From Mytilisepta virgata (lineage: Eukaryota; Mollusca; Bivalvia; Mytilida; Mytilidae), in contig CM051508.1 of the NCBI GenBank assembly GCA_028015205.1, positions 17,564,001-17,628,000 of the forward strand: DNA of 64,000 bases, written 5' to 3'. The translations under genes were made by a program, and so were the position numbers. This document shows, piece by piece, positions 23,290 through 35,700 of the stretch (its first letter is position 1; each line of letters starts with the position of its first letter). Under the pieces are notes generated by a model, which was not told the DNA's origin, did not search any database, and saw nothing but the letters and a program-made list of their open reading frames with translations.

Positions 23290-24312
23290 CTAACGATTAA
23301 ACCTGGGGTATTGTCCTGATTTTTGTGAACCTCTGCACTTACGAGCATAATTACCTATTCTTTTACATTTACTACATTGTTTATTACGTGCTGGGCAATT
23401 ATAACCACAAAACATACCATATCTCGAACATGGTCCATCATTCTCTTGAACGGTTATCTGGGGTTGATGCATGGCCAACTGCGGTTGTTGTACGGTTATC
23501 TGTGGTTGTTGTGCATATGCTGTCCCTTGTTGAACGTATGTCTGTTGTTGCTGTGGATAGAATGTTGGTAGGTTTGAATTCGGTGTGAATACCTGTGGAT
23601 GTTGCAGTACTGCTGGCTGAGTGTATTGATACACGGCTCCACGGTTTTGTTGGTATCTATTCTGCTTGTTGTTCCGCCGACCTCTTGAACTGCCTCCGTT
23701 GTTCATTTGCGCATGCACCATTGCAAGTGTGGTGTCAAATTTGTCTGTAAATTCCCGCATGTGATGTTCCATTTGAGAACCAACAACTTGTTGAATCTGT
23801 GCCACAGTTAAACTTGGCGACTGACACAAATTTTCAGACTTTTCAGCATTAAAAGCTATTTTACGCACTTGCTGATACGTGGTTGGGTTGGGAAAAGTAT
23901 TATGAACAATTTTTCTTATTTCCCCTTTCAGTCTTTTTATTGTTATTCCAACTTTAATGTTCTCTGGGATGCTGTTCTTATGTGTTATTTCGTCCAGTCT
24001 AGCTAAAAATTCCTCAACAGTTTCTGATGCTTTTTGTTTTAGTTGTAATATATCAACGTCGAAATAGTATTGATTTGTTTCAAATCTTTCTAAAAATGCT
24101 GTTTTTAATTGATATATTGACCGTTTCACTGTGTCACTTAATGAAACATACCAGTTCCTTGGTATTCCTACTTGCATGTAAAGTGGAAAAGCAGCACATT
24201 GTTTTTGTTCATTCATATTCTGTAATAAGGTCCATCCAATAAAAAAAAATGACCACCATTGTGACGCAGAAGTTTTTCCATTAAATTGTTCAAGTTGAAT
24301 TCCCGATGGCAT
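23290..24312 (-). pseudogene. gag
   Basis: 340 residues from ATG at 24,310. It has a retrotransposon Gag-like helical domain (QWWSFFFIGWTLLQNM ... EEFLARLDEI), a Q/N-rich low-complexity region with PQITVQQPQ-type repeats, then cysteine motifs. The final CX2CX4HX4C knuckle reads CSKCKRIGNYARKC, with Asn where His is expected, and the preceding cluster is irregular. It ends with a TAG at 23,290-23,292, after which the same frame stays open into the protease. Confidence 0.85.
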
Positions 24313-24578
24313 AATTACACTAACCTCAGGTACTTGTACGTGTGATGTTACAGCTCCAGTGGATGTTGTTGCTGTGTCTTACTGTGTGGACGTAGATGTA
24401 GAGGTTGCTGATGCTGATGGTGCCGCTAATTGCGAGTGGTGACCCCCTGAGTCTGTACTATCTGAATCGTTACTTCTCAGGTTGTAACTGTTCTGTGGTG
24501 CAGGCATTTGACCTTGATTCTCATGATTATCTGGGGAAACTGGTACTCAGAATGTTGCTCTTCTGTTTACTCCATCAA

Positions 24579-27500
24579 TGTCGTAACGACTTTTCTGCCC
24601 TGTCTGATGACTTTTAGCCCCTGGTGTAAATCAGAGAGAAAGTTCTATTAAAAAACGAACTTTATTCTTTTAAATCAGCAATCAAAGTCATTAACAGTTT
24701 GTTACACAATATTTTAGCAGTCTCACTAGATTAAAATTTAGAATTCCAAAAATAATTAAAAGCAAGAGTCATAGCTCTGTTTTTTTTTTTAATTTAACTG
24801 ACAATCAATTCTGACCAAAACTGTTTTTTATCAAGTGAAACAGCTTTACATCAAATAAGAATTAATATTTGACTGAATTTATAAAACGAATTTAAACAAA
24901 ATACTATATCTTATTAAAAACAATTTAATATCAATACGAAGATAATAATTAACATTTAATATTCTGTGAACCTTGAAAATCTTCATTCACCAGATACATG
25001 TCTGCCAAAAATAAATCATGTAAACAAGATTTGCATAACGCTTATGTCCGTATTTATGGTAAAACTAGATTAAGGTAAAGACATTTTTTTCGCTGCTTGT
25101 ACACAAAGTTAAAATTAAAAAGTTGTTCGAAATTCAATTAAACCATATTTTTAAATAATTAAATATCATCCTAAAAGTATAAATATCATTAAATAACATA
25201 AAATCAAAGTTCGAACCGTGATCAATAACTAAAATAAATACAAGGAAATAAACATTGAAATTGACTGAGGAATATCTATTTCTGACAACTTGATTGCTTT
25301 TTCAACAATGACAACTTTCGACTATTCATTTTAATTAAGAAAAAATATACATAAATATGTTTTTGAAACTGAAATTAAATATGTATATCTTTTTTTTTGT
25401 ATTAATTATACAACAAATTCGTAAGAATTTTAATACTACAATTATTTAAAACAATATAATATTTTTCTTATTTTGAAAAAAAAAAGCAAATAATACTTAA
25501 TATAATGAAACTTACCTGGTGTAAAACAGAGAGAAAGTTCTATTTAAAAACGAACTTTATTCTTTGAAATCAGCAATCAAAGTGCCAAATAAAACCAAAA
25601 TTTCGTTGCGAAGATTTTGTCACGTGATTACTGATTTCAGAACTTTCTCTTGTTTTTCACCAATCAAAACACTTCTTCAATTATGCAATTCCAACGCCGA
25701 TTTCCATTGGCTTGTGAAAATCATCACGCTCTAATGGCACGTGTTAACATGACCTTATTCACTCAAGTATGGCATCTAGGTTTTATGAATAGAAGCTAAT
25801 TATCCTGTGAAATCTATTATCCCACAATTAAACAAACTAAGTTACTTTCAACACAATAACATTGGGTGCTAAATTTAGAATTCAGAACTTGCTTTCTTTA
25901 AAATGTTAAAGATATACACGACATATGCTGGTCTTAAGTTATAATATTAATCTTATTACATTTAACTTTCAATACCTAGTTGCAATCTCATAATAAAATG
26001 TTTCCCTTTTCTCTTAAACAAAATTATACACAAAAAAGCACGAGAGTTTACCTATATTAGGATGTTTCTTACAGAAGCAGCTCTCACAAACATAACGGTT
26101 GTTAACCCTTTAATCTTAACTGTTAAAGATACGTTACGTCTGTTAATACATTACAAATATCCTCCGACAAAGCCAATACACACAAATCGCTATGGCCCTC
26201 TTTTACCTAATAGTTGCATACATTCATTAATAAATTAAATGCATCTAATAACCAGTTAAAATACATATACTATTTCAATCAACTATAATTCAATAGTTCC
26301 TTTCTGTTACATTCATCTCTATCTGCATTATATACAAACACCAAAACAGTTTGGTTAAATTTCGAGTATATTAATCTATATTTTGTTAAAGTACACGGTG
26401 TATTGCCATACCTTCAAAAATCACCCATGAATTAAGGGCATTGTACAGGTACAGTAGGCGGTCAATCAATTTATCGATCCTGTCGATCCAAAATCAGATT
26501 CAAACACTTAGTTAAGCATATTCAGCTTTACATTTATTAATTTTGCTCTACACTATATTCTATACTACAACCAAAATATTAGTTCTTACAGAACTGGTGA
26601 CAGACCCTGAACATGTCTTGGTGTGCTACTCTCTACATTCATAATTGATAATAATTTTGGCATTTCATAACCTGGTGTTTGAATGCTTTATTCTTAACAA
26701 ATTTACTAACAAAATAAGGTAATCTCAACACCAGGTACTAAAGATTTTTGTAGCATTATTAATTTGAATGTAGTTGAACATTAACACTTGGTTCTGTGTG
26801 CTTTTTGTTTTTTTTATGGGAGGGATTGGCCTAGCTAACCAATACCCGACCAGTGCACCGAGACATATAAAGTCTTTATTTTCTTTATGCCTAAAATTTA
26901 ATTAATAAAACTTACCGCTGTCTGGAATCATGTGTATGTGGCTTTTTTTTATCACAATGCACATGGTCTGTTGTTGATCCTCGATCAGTGTGGGCAGTTG
27001 GAGATAGCATAAGTCTTCCAGCGATCTACACTGATGAAGGGGTAATAACCCAAACTACGGAAAGACAAAATTGGTAGTTTCCTTCCTTTTTTTAAATACA
27101 TTATTAGGTTTTCAATAGGAACGATAGGCAAGGAAAATTGAGATCTTTATAAAGCGTAGGGAAAACGGAGGCCACAGTGCCTTCCATACCTATATCAGCA
27201 GAGTTTGTCACCAGTACAAAGTATATAGTACACACCACACAAATTATGTGATACTGATTTGATAAAATACCATCACAAATTTTCTACAAAACATATAAAT
27301 AAATTAGTCGTTACACACTTACAATTAAATCATTTAAATAAGTACTTTCAATCTAAGAATTGTAAATTGGTAACTCAAAAACTTACCAAAACTTCCACAA
27401 AATTACGTAATAATAAATAACTAAATACAGGAGATATACAGTGTATTATTTAAATACAGATTATAAGATATTCAAGGCGCAATTTCCAGAATTGGAAAGT

Positions 27501-27768
27501 CGCCTTCCAAACTCACTTACTACTACTACACAATAACATTTTTTCACAGCTTTTAAAAGATTAAATAAAATGTCACATTATGTTATTTTTCTAAAAAGTC
27601 AATAAATGGAATAAAATGAAAAATAATTATATTTTTCAAAAATGAAATACAAAATAAAAAATTTAGGGTATAATATAGAAATGGTGAAAATTTAAAATAT
27701 TTTCACTTTTATTTGACCGGTTGTATAGTAAAAGTTTGTATTGATAAAACAAATTTTTAATATTAACA
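24579..27768 (-). repeat. 5' LTR of the Ty3/gypsy element, split by an insertion
   Basis: LTR sequence runs 24,579-25,863 and resumes at 27,528-27,768; without the 1,664-bp insertion it is about 1.53 kb, like the left LTR. Its outermost 47 bp (27,721-27,768) are the reverse complement of the corresponding end of the other LTR. Confidence 0.85.
25864..27527. mobile_element. 1.66-kb insertion in the 5' LTR
   Basis: A 13-bp direct repeat ACACAATAACATT flanks it (25,851-25,863 and 27,528-27,540); the other LTR has the uninterrupted site. The left end is GGGTGCTAAATTTAG; the right end is CACTTACTACTACT. There are no terminal inverted repeats and no long open frame. The long target duplication and simple-repeat end suggest a retroposed non-LTR or SINE-like sequence, but the class is not certain. 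Confidence 0.7.
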
Positions 27769-28580
27769 AAAGTATTGTTATACACGTATGTAGATGTACA
27801 ATACGACTTCAGTTGATATTCGAAATATGGGGTCCACAAGGATGAATTTCAAAAAATGATTATCTAAACTTGTGTCCTAAACTGTTTTGATTTTCATTGG
27901 AGTTAGTGATTTAATTTCTTCATAGAATGTTTGCATAAAATTAAATATATGATACAAATTTTAACAACCAATTTTACATTTTTATGCATTAGGTTATCAA
28001 ACTATGGTGTATTACCTGAACGGTTTCCAAGTGTCGCCCGTCTAATATTTGAAAAAAAATTCGAATAAAAGAATAAAATATATGAATGGTTTATGTTATA
28101 TTACATGTAATCCTTTTGTCCACTAGGCAATCTTGAAGCAATCACCAATGTTTAATCATTATCGTATCAAAGGTGATACATAATCTCAATGACAGCCAAA
28201 TCATTGTTTTGGTTCTGCGTGTCCATCGCGTTGAAAAACTGTTTTAAAGACTTTAAGTTGGCAAAGTGTTAAAATGTCTGTCAAAGCAATATTGATGTAT
28301 GTAGAAAAAGTTTAGTAACTTACTTGTAAATAAATACAGGGAAAATTGCCCTACTTCTTTAGCTTCACAATTTCAACATAAACAGAGCATTACATATGTA
28401 TCTTATAATGATAATTACACTGTAAACTGATAGCCCAATGAAAATTTATACCGAGAATGTATCTGATTTAAACATAATACTATGAGTACTTTATAAACCT
28501 TGAGTTTTATTTTCTAAATTTATATATATTGCACAATAATGTTAATTTAATCGGGCCATAAAATGCCGAATAAATAAAAA

Positions 28581-28633
28581 TGCATGTATGTATGTAGTTA
28601 TGAATATTTATGTATGTATGTATGTATGTATGT
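28581..28633. repeat. (ATGT)n microsatellite
   Basis: Interrupted tracts of ATGT at 28,581-28,597 and 28,609-28,633. The surrounding 27,769-28,840 shows no gene. Confidence 0.8.
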
Positions 28634-28839
28634 CAGAAGAAAAAATAATGGAAACAATTGTTTTAACGGCAGATAATTTCGTTTGCTTCTCTGTGTGGGG
28701 TGTAAATTTTACAGGAATATTTTGAAAATTATTCCCCCCTTTATCCCTTCTATGTAATTTCGGGTTATTTTTTTTTTTAAACATAGGCATTGAGCATAAC
28801 TGATGAGTCGTTAATCGACGAATGTGCACATTTTGTGCA

Positions 28840-30250
28840 TCAAAATTGGTGTCAAGGAATTTAATTTTTAGTAACAACAGCCATGTCGGGGATTCCAGAG
28901 ACAATTGTGGAAGGGAGCCATCCAATGATCATTCCACAAAATTTTCTTCCTAATTTTTCAAGCGGTTTCAGACAAGAAGATTTTCAAATGAATATTCCCA
29001 TATGATATCAATGTTAAAATAAGTTCGGCGGTGGCGGCCATCTTGGTATACAGTCTAGGTCATCGGACACATTTCTGAAAGAGAGTCATCTAAGGACATT
29101 TTCTGCCAAGTCCGGTTCAAGTTTCCCAAGTTGTTTCAGGCAATAATATCTTTAAAAGAATTTTCCCACAGGGTGTTATGTAAAACTAAGTCCGGCGGTA
29201 GCGGTTATCTTAGTTGATTGATTAGATATTGTTTATTGCCGAGTCTGCAACAATGGTCCTTAAATGGCCCCTTTTCCGAATTGTGTCTGATGACCCGGAC
29301 AGTCAAAACAGATAGCCGCTACAGCCGAATGTAGTTTAACATAGGACTTTATGGACTGACTCATTTGAAAATACTCTTGTCTGAAACCACTTAGCTAATT
29401 ATAACCATACTTGGCACCAATGATCCTTAAATTATAATCTTTTAGAATTGAGTCAAATGATCAAAATTGTAAACCAAGATGGCCACCACAGCCGAACTCG
29501 GTTTAATATAGGACCCTATAGGAAAATTCATTTAAAAATCTTGTTATTTCAAAATCTTAAGCCAATTGGAACCGACTTGGTAGCAATGGTCCATAGATGG
29601 CCCTATTTACGATTATGTCTGATGATTGGGAGAGTCACCCAAGATTGCCACCACAGCCAACGTAGTGTAACATAGGACCCTATAGGAAAATTCATTTAAA
29701 AATCCTCTTTTCTGAAACCACTTGGCTAATTGTAACTAAACTTGGCAACAATGTCCATAAATGGAAATCTTTCTGAATTATGTCCAATGACCAAGATGGC
29801 CACCACAGCCGAACTTAGTTCAACACAGGACCCTATTTTTGTCTGAAACCACAGAGCAAATTTGAACCAAAACGGTCCTTTGGTGGTTAACTTTCAGAAT
29901 TTTGTCCGATGGCCTGGATTGTCAACTTGGGGCCGTATGAGATCTATCATTGAAAAGTCTTCTTGTCTGAAACCACTCAGCCAATTGAATCTAGACACGG
30001 CAGCAATGGTCATTAAAAGTGTCTATTTTCGAATTGTGTCGGATGTCCTCGACTGCCAACCAAGAAGGCCGTCATAGCAAAAGTTATTTTAACATAGGAC
30101 CCTACGGAAAAATTAATTTTAAACTGTTCTTGTCTGAAACCACTGGGTCATGACCAATTGGAATGAAACTTAGATGGTCCTCTTTCAGGCTTTTGTCCGA
30201 TGATCCAGGATATCAACCAAGATGGCCACCACAACCGAAGTTATTTTAAC
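28840..30250. repeat. satellite-like array, unit about 150-190 bp, with an orientation switch
   Basis: Degenerate units carry CCAAGATGGCCACCACAGCC, ATAGGACCCTATAGGAAAAT, TCTGAAACCACTTGGC and TGTCCGATGACC. From about 29,225 onward the units run forward (about seven). Between 28,840 and 29,215 the same motifs appear as reverse complement (GGCGGTGGCGGCCATCTTGG). No reading frame is conserved between units, so short frames here are accidental. Confidence 0.75.
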
Positions 30251-31290
30251 TTTACATATCGAAGACCGGATACGGCCGTTTCGCTTATTCACCTTTGGTA
30301 ATTTAGGGAGCTAAACGTCCGCATCCAGCCATCATACAAAATATAAATAAACACAGCCATCTAAAGTTGTGTCTGGTATTTGATTTATTAATACCTCGAA
30401 GTCCATCTATCCATAACCAAACATACAAGAAAGACACGCCCCGCGATTTACGCTGAAATATCTGGCATCTGTACTGATAAATTGTTTTTCATTCCATAAT
30501 ATTTGAACAAATTCGAATAAAAGAATAAACCACATGAATGGTTTATGTTACATTACTTTGTACTAATAAATGAAAATGAGGGGTCGTGAGGGTATGACTT
30601 TATTCTCGTTTTTAGCATCAAAGTAAAATAGGGTTTTGATTAAAAATAACACCAATCGGATAATTACTTGGTATATTTTGTTTAAATTGTAACATTTTGT
30701 CTAATTTGATATTATTTCTTTCAAAATTTATAGTTAAGCCGAATTTGGGGGTAGCCGTTTCTTTCAGAAGTACGACGTCATCATCTAAGTTTAATATGAC
30801 AAAATTTCCTGTCATCCGAATAGTTGTATCACAAATAAAAGAAGAAAACAAAACAACAGCGAAATGTTAAACACTAGAATCAATAGGATATTTTGCTAGC
30901 ATGGTTGATTTGTCTATAGTAACCTAGACAATATCCTTTTTCTACCTTCACAAATAATATACTTTTTCATTTTTTTTAAGTTTCAAAATTGATATAACAT
31001 TTCTTAATGAATATGTGAATAATACAGTCAGAAATAACTAAAATTCGCTCAACTTTAATATTTTACTACGCAAGGGGGTTTTAAGTCCTGAAAAAACAAA
31101 AGGACTGTCAAGAATATATTACTACATGTACATGAATAGTTCGCTAAGGGGTAGTCAAACATACAAATAAATCATGTGAACTATCCGTAGACGGAAATTA
31201 TTAGAAAACAATGTTCACCAAAGGTCATTGTGATATCTTAATTTATGCTTAGGTATTTTCCCCTCTTGTCTCCTATGTATCGCCCATCTA
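30251..31290. other. AT-rich DNA, no gene recognised
   Basis: Neither strand shows a recognisable protein or RNA gene; the 77-residue minus frame at 30,618-30,851 has no family features. Confidence 0.4.
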
Positions 31291-31304
31291 GCCAGGGAGT
31301 GTGT

Positions 31305-31605
31305 CAAAATCATGAGCTGTCAGACTAATGAGCTGTCAGACCAAACACTGTCGAACTAATGAGCTGTCGGACCAACGAATGTCGAACTAACGAGCTGTCG
31401 GAACAATACCTGCCGAACCATTGAGCTTTCGAACCAATTGCTGTAGGACGAGTTACTGACGGACTATTGAGTTCTCGGAGTAATGGCTGTCTCACAAATA
31501 ATTGTCGGACTAATGAGCAGTCGAAGTAATGAACTGTCAGACTAATGATTGTAGAAGCAATGGTGTGTCGGACAAATGGCTGTCAGACTATTGACGTGTA
31601 ACCAA
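31305..31605 (-). repeat. degenerate minisatellite built on TGTCGGACTAATGAGC
   Basis: Irregular units of about 20-25 bp such as GAGCTGTCAGACTAATGAGC and GTCGAACTAACGAGCTGTCGG. It is the reverse-complement family of the TCCGACA minisatellites at 12.4 and 15.8 kb. Units are too variable to be CRISPR repeats. Confidence 0.7.
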
Positions 31606-31619
31606 ATTTTACATCTATA

Positions 31620-32600
31620 GGATACCATTCGTAACTAACACGTATTTCTATTGGGAATCTACCCAATTCCCCATAATCAATGTAATTTGGTGTTGTAGTT
31701 TGACTCGGAGAATTCTCCTGCAAAATTTAAGATGAAACTGTTCAATCGCTTTTAAGTTTTCAAACCCCCAAACCTCTGAACCGTAAAGTCAAATTAGTTC
31801 TAAATGTATGAGTTGTATTTCAGCTTGTATCATTTCATGAAGAATAATTGTGTAGATGAAATACAATGACTTTTGAGCTTGATCGATTAATTTCTTGTTT
31901 GTTTCAAAAATGTTCTGTTAAATTTAAACACAACAGCAAGATAAGAAATTTTCACTGTTTAACATAAAGGGAGTACATAAAGTAAGCTTTTTCCTACTGG
32001 ATATCATGACCTTTGTTTTGCTTACATTAGCACTCAGTTTCTAAGTTTCACAATAATGTTGGAATATATCTAAAGTTGGCAGTAAGCTCTCTTTATATTC
32101 TCACAAAACCACAGTGTTGTCAGCATACGATATTACAAATAATTTAAAAAATACATAAAGTTAATTTTCAAATCTTTTTTTATATAGTTTCTAAAGGAAC
32201 AACATCTAAATCTGTAAATGAATCTTCTAGATCATTTACAAAATATTAAAAAACAAAGGATATGGTTTTCGCCTTGCCTAACACCAACAACCCAAGGGAA
32301 AAAGTCAGACTGGTCATTCTAATATTATACACATGATTTAACACCTTCATACATGTTATAAATAACTTTAAGACACTTCCCTTTATTTCACTGAAGTCTA
32401 GTTTTTCTCGTAATCCACGTCTATACATAGTATTTAACGGTTTTCGAAAATCTATGAAGGTACAAACCAGTTTTTTTACTAAAAGAGAAATAAACTTCAA
32501 TGAGAGCATGGAGACGAAAATATTACCAACGGTAGAATACCTTTCTGAAGCCAACCTGATTTTCTGATCAAAAGGAATAATTATTTTTTGCAAAATAATT
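31620..32600 (-). pseudogene. non-LTR retrotransposon RT fragment
   Basis: The minus strand carries a decayed RT palm: ERYSTVGNIFV, then TFIDFRKPLNTMYRRGLREK, which corresponds to the motif-A region of LINE RTs. Further down, in other frames, are a FVNDLEDSFTDLDVV-like stretch and YGELGRFPIEIRV. Many stops and frame changes exist. It is distinct from the LINE at 32.8-36.4 kb, because motifs already present there recur here in a different sequence class. Clade not assigned. Confidence 0.65.
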
Positions 32601-32759
32601 GAGATCGTCTTCTCCCTGTATACGATTTTTAGAGCATGTACAAAACATAATAAATATTAATTTAAGCCTTTATACATACTTGAGGACAATGAATCAAAAT
32701 ATAAAGATACATAAGAGAAGAAAAGAAGTAAGAGATAAATTGATATAAAGGAAGTATTG

Positions 32760-35700
32760 AGACATAATGGTAATGCAAGTGTGTTTGTGGATTCTCTCGG
32801 GGTTTCTTCATTTTAAGTTATCAGGAATCTGTTTGGTTTTTTTATATAGTCAAAAGTTTTTTTCAATATATTCTCGTTTTGTTCATTTGTTAGTAAACTA
32901 TTTCCGGCTGTTAATAATTTTATATCAAGCTTTAGGCAATCGAGTAACCATACCAATCCATCAAATAAAGAGTTGCGTAAGTCGTTATACAATGGACATT
33001 CAAAGAAGAAATGGAAGGAGTCTTCTCTTTAAGCTCCACATCTACAGGAAGAGTCCGAAACGATATTAACTTTGTAAAGATCATAATTCAGGAAAGTGGC
33101 TGAGCATCTAAACTGATCCAGTAAGATATTAAGCTTTTGAGGACCGAATGAGAAATATTTTTTGAATAGTTGTAATTTTAGTGTTTAATTTTATGGAGAG
33201 TCTTCAAAATGGGATAATTATATCTTCCCCGTTCCTCAGCGGATATGTGGTTGTACTTTGTATGCAAGGTGGTATTAAAGTACAAAAATAGGAAAGAGCG
33301 TTGTTGTTTTGAATATTGTAAAACAGTTATAATTTACGCCTTTTCCGACGTTCCTGGAGAGATTCCCAGCCAATTTCTTGATAAATTTTATTTACATTTA
33401 GTGAAAATAGATATTCCTGTGACTATTCTAGCAGCCTCTAATTGTAATTGTTCTAATCAGTTTGCATTAACAATCCCACAATTATCCCATACTTCACATG
33501 CATATTCAAATATGTGTCGAAAATACACAAGATAAGTTTTTTCTAAACTCGATCTTATTAATCTATATTTTAATTTCCGTAAAACATTTAAATGTTTTGA
33601 TACACGTGATATTATATTCTCAACGTGAGTATTCCATTTTGCATCATCACTAAAAGTAACACCGAGATGTTTATGCTGTTTAGTAATTGGTATATTATTT
33701 CCATCAAAAATAAACCTCATTTCCGGTACTTCGGTATTTGAAAAAAACAATTTTAGTTTTATCAGAGTTGAATGACATAAGCCATTGCTTTGACCATTCA
33801 CTCGGTGCATTCAGATTTATGATAGACTGTATTTGTGTTCCGTCATTACCCGTGCAGCTGAATGAGGTGTTATATTCAAACAGGCATGTAAGGGAGATGA
33901 GATTCTCAGCATTATCGTTGAAATAAATAATGAACAAAAGGGGACTCAATACAAACCCTTGGGGACACCTGCTAAGACAATAAAGAGGAGGACGAATCAT
34001 CAATAACAACCTTTTGTTTTCTCACGTTTAAATAACTTTCAAACCATTTACGTAGATTTCCATTTATTCCATAAGATTTAAGTTTAGATATTAGCCCCTT
34101 GTGCCAAACTTTATCAAAGGCTTTAGAAAAGTCACAGAACACGAAACAGCTAATCTCTTCTCTTTCAAGAGAATTCAGAATAGTCTCATCAATTTCTAAA
34201 AGTTGATGTACCGTTGAATTTTTGGGAAAGAATCTAGACTGATATGGGTTTGGAAATGGTTATATACGTATTTATATACAATTCGTTCCATTATTAACGA
34301 TATGGGGCGGTAGTTTGAAGGCATAGATTTATCACCCTTTTTAAATATTTAAATAACATGAGCAATTTTCCAAGCTGACGGAAATTTAGACTGTGATAAG
34401 GATTTGTTAAAAATAATTGTAAGTGGCTCCGCCTTATCATCTTTTCGTACAATTATCATCTTAGTAGGAATACACTGCTTTGCGATCCGGAGGAACTCCG
34501 ATGTAAATGTATGACACGATTCATCAACGTCATCCAGCTCAGAAAACAGAGAATTCCAGTCAACCGTGTTTATTAAGTCAGAGAATTTTTCTTTATCAAT
34601 TTTATCGTAAAGCCAAATTTTTCTTGAATAAGATTTATAAGCTGGTTTTGAACATTCGATACATGCCACAGCTGCATCATGATAACTTATTTCACTTATT
34701 AAAAACCTTTAATACTATCTAAGACTTCTTCTTCATTGATAATTTCTTTCGGGATTTAGTTATATATTGGGTTATTTAATATTTCATCAATATCTATACC
34801 AGTCTCATTAAGATCGTCCTCATCACCACAATTGAACTCTTTAAATTAGTCAAATAAAGTATCGATGCTTATTTTAGGGTTTGTATTTTTACTGTGCGAC
34901 CATAACCCATTAGAACATTTTTCTATATGTTTTTGGTTAGTGCTCTTCAGTATTCTTCTATGTTCTTTGGTTTTCCATTTAATGCTATTTTATGACTTTG
35001 TGGTTTTGCTTTATTATATGTTTTTCGTGCCTAATGAAATTAACTCCGCTTGCATCTGCATTCTCGGGATTGTGATGATTGGTTTAGTGTTTCCAAAAAC
35101 GGAATTAGCAGTGTTCAAAACGGATTAAGCAGTATTCAGGTGGATTTAGCAGTGTTCAAAACTGATTTAGCAGTGTTCAAAACGGATTAAGCAGTGTTCA
35201 GGTGGATTTAGCAGTGTTCAAAACTGATTTAGCAGTGTTCAAAACGGATTAAGCAGTGTTCAGGTGGATTTAGCAGTGTTCAAAAGTGATTAAGTAATGT
35301 TTAAAATTGATTTAGCAGTGTCCAGGTGGATTTAGCATTGTTCAAAATAGGATTTAGCAGTGTTCGAAACGGATTTAGCAGTGTTCATCACCTAGGTCAT
35401 TAACTAGTGTAATAACTTGTTGTGACGCTATTTATATTCATACTTTCCAAATGATTGTGAATTTGATTTAAACTATTGTCTAAGTCGTTTTAAGTACCTG
35501 TGTAAATTTGTCTACTTAATGTGCGTTCCATTTATCGTTCCACTTATCGTTATTTAATTGATAGTATTTCTAGTCATTTAAACTACTTAACTGTATTTGA
35601 GATAAAGCTAGATTGAGATATAAATTATTATATCACATCCGAAAACATTGGGTTGAAATCTTCAACTCGAAAATCATTATTTATATCAATAATATTGGGG

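Larger units (their letters stand above)
16587..27768 (-). mobile_element. degenerate Ty3/gypsy LTR retrotransposon with chromodomain
   Basis: On the minus strand the order is LTR (24,579-27,768), gag, protease, RT/RNase H, integrase, chromodomain, polypurine tract, LTR (16,587-18,099). LTR ends are TG...CA. Flanking bases AAAGG (left) and AAAGT (right) are a poor 5-bp target duplication. The coding region has at least three frameshifts or deletions and a stop between gag and protease, so this copy is inactive. A chromodomain at the integrase C-terminus places it with chromodomain-bearing Ty3/gypsy elements. No envelope-like frame exists in the 1.15 kb after pol. It lies in the large intron of the receptor gene, antisense to it. 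Confidence 0.9.

Noticed and set aside
28608..28925. 105-residue minus-strand frame
   Set aside because: Starts in the ATGT microsatellite side and runs into the satellite array; no family features.
31305..31605. CRISPR-like array of short repeats
   Set aside because: Units vary in length and sequence, there are no constant repeats with unique equal-length spacers, no cas genes, and the context is an animal genome.
33245..33926. Plus-strand frames of 62-96 residues
   Set aside because: Antisense to the RT and C-terminal parts of the minus-strand LINE.
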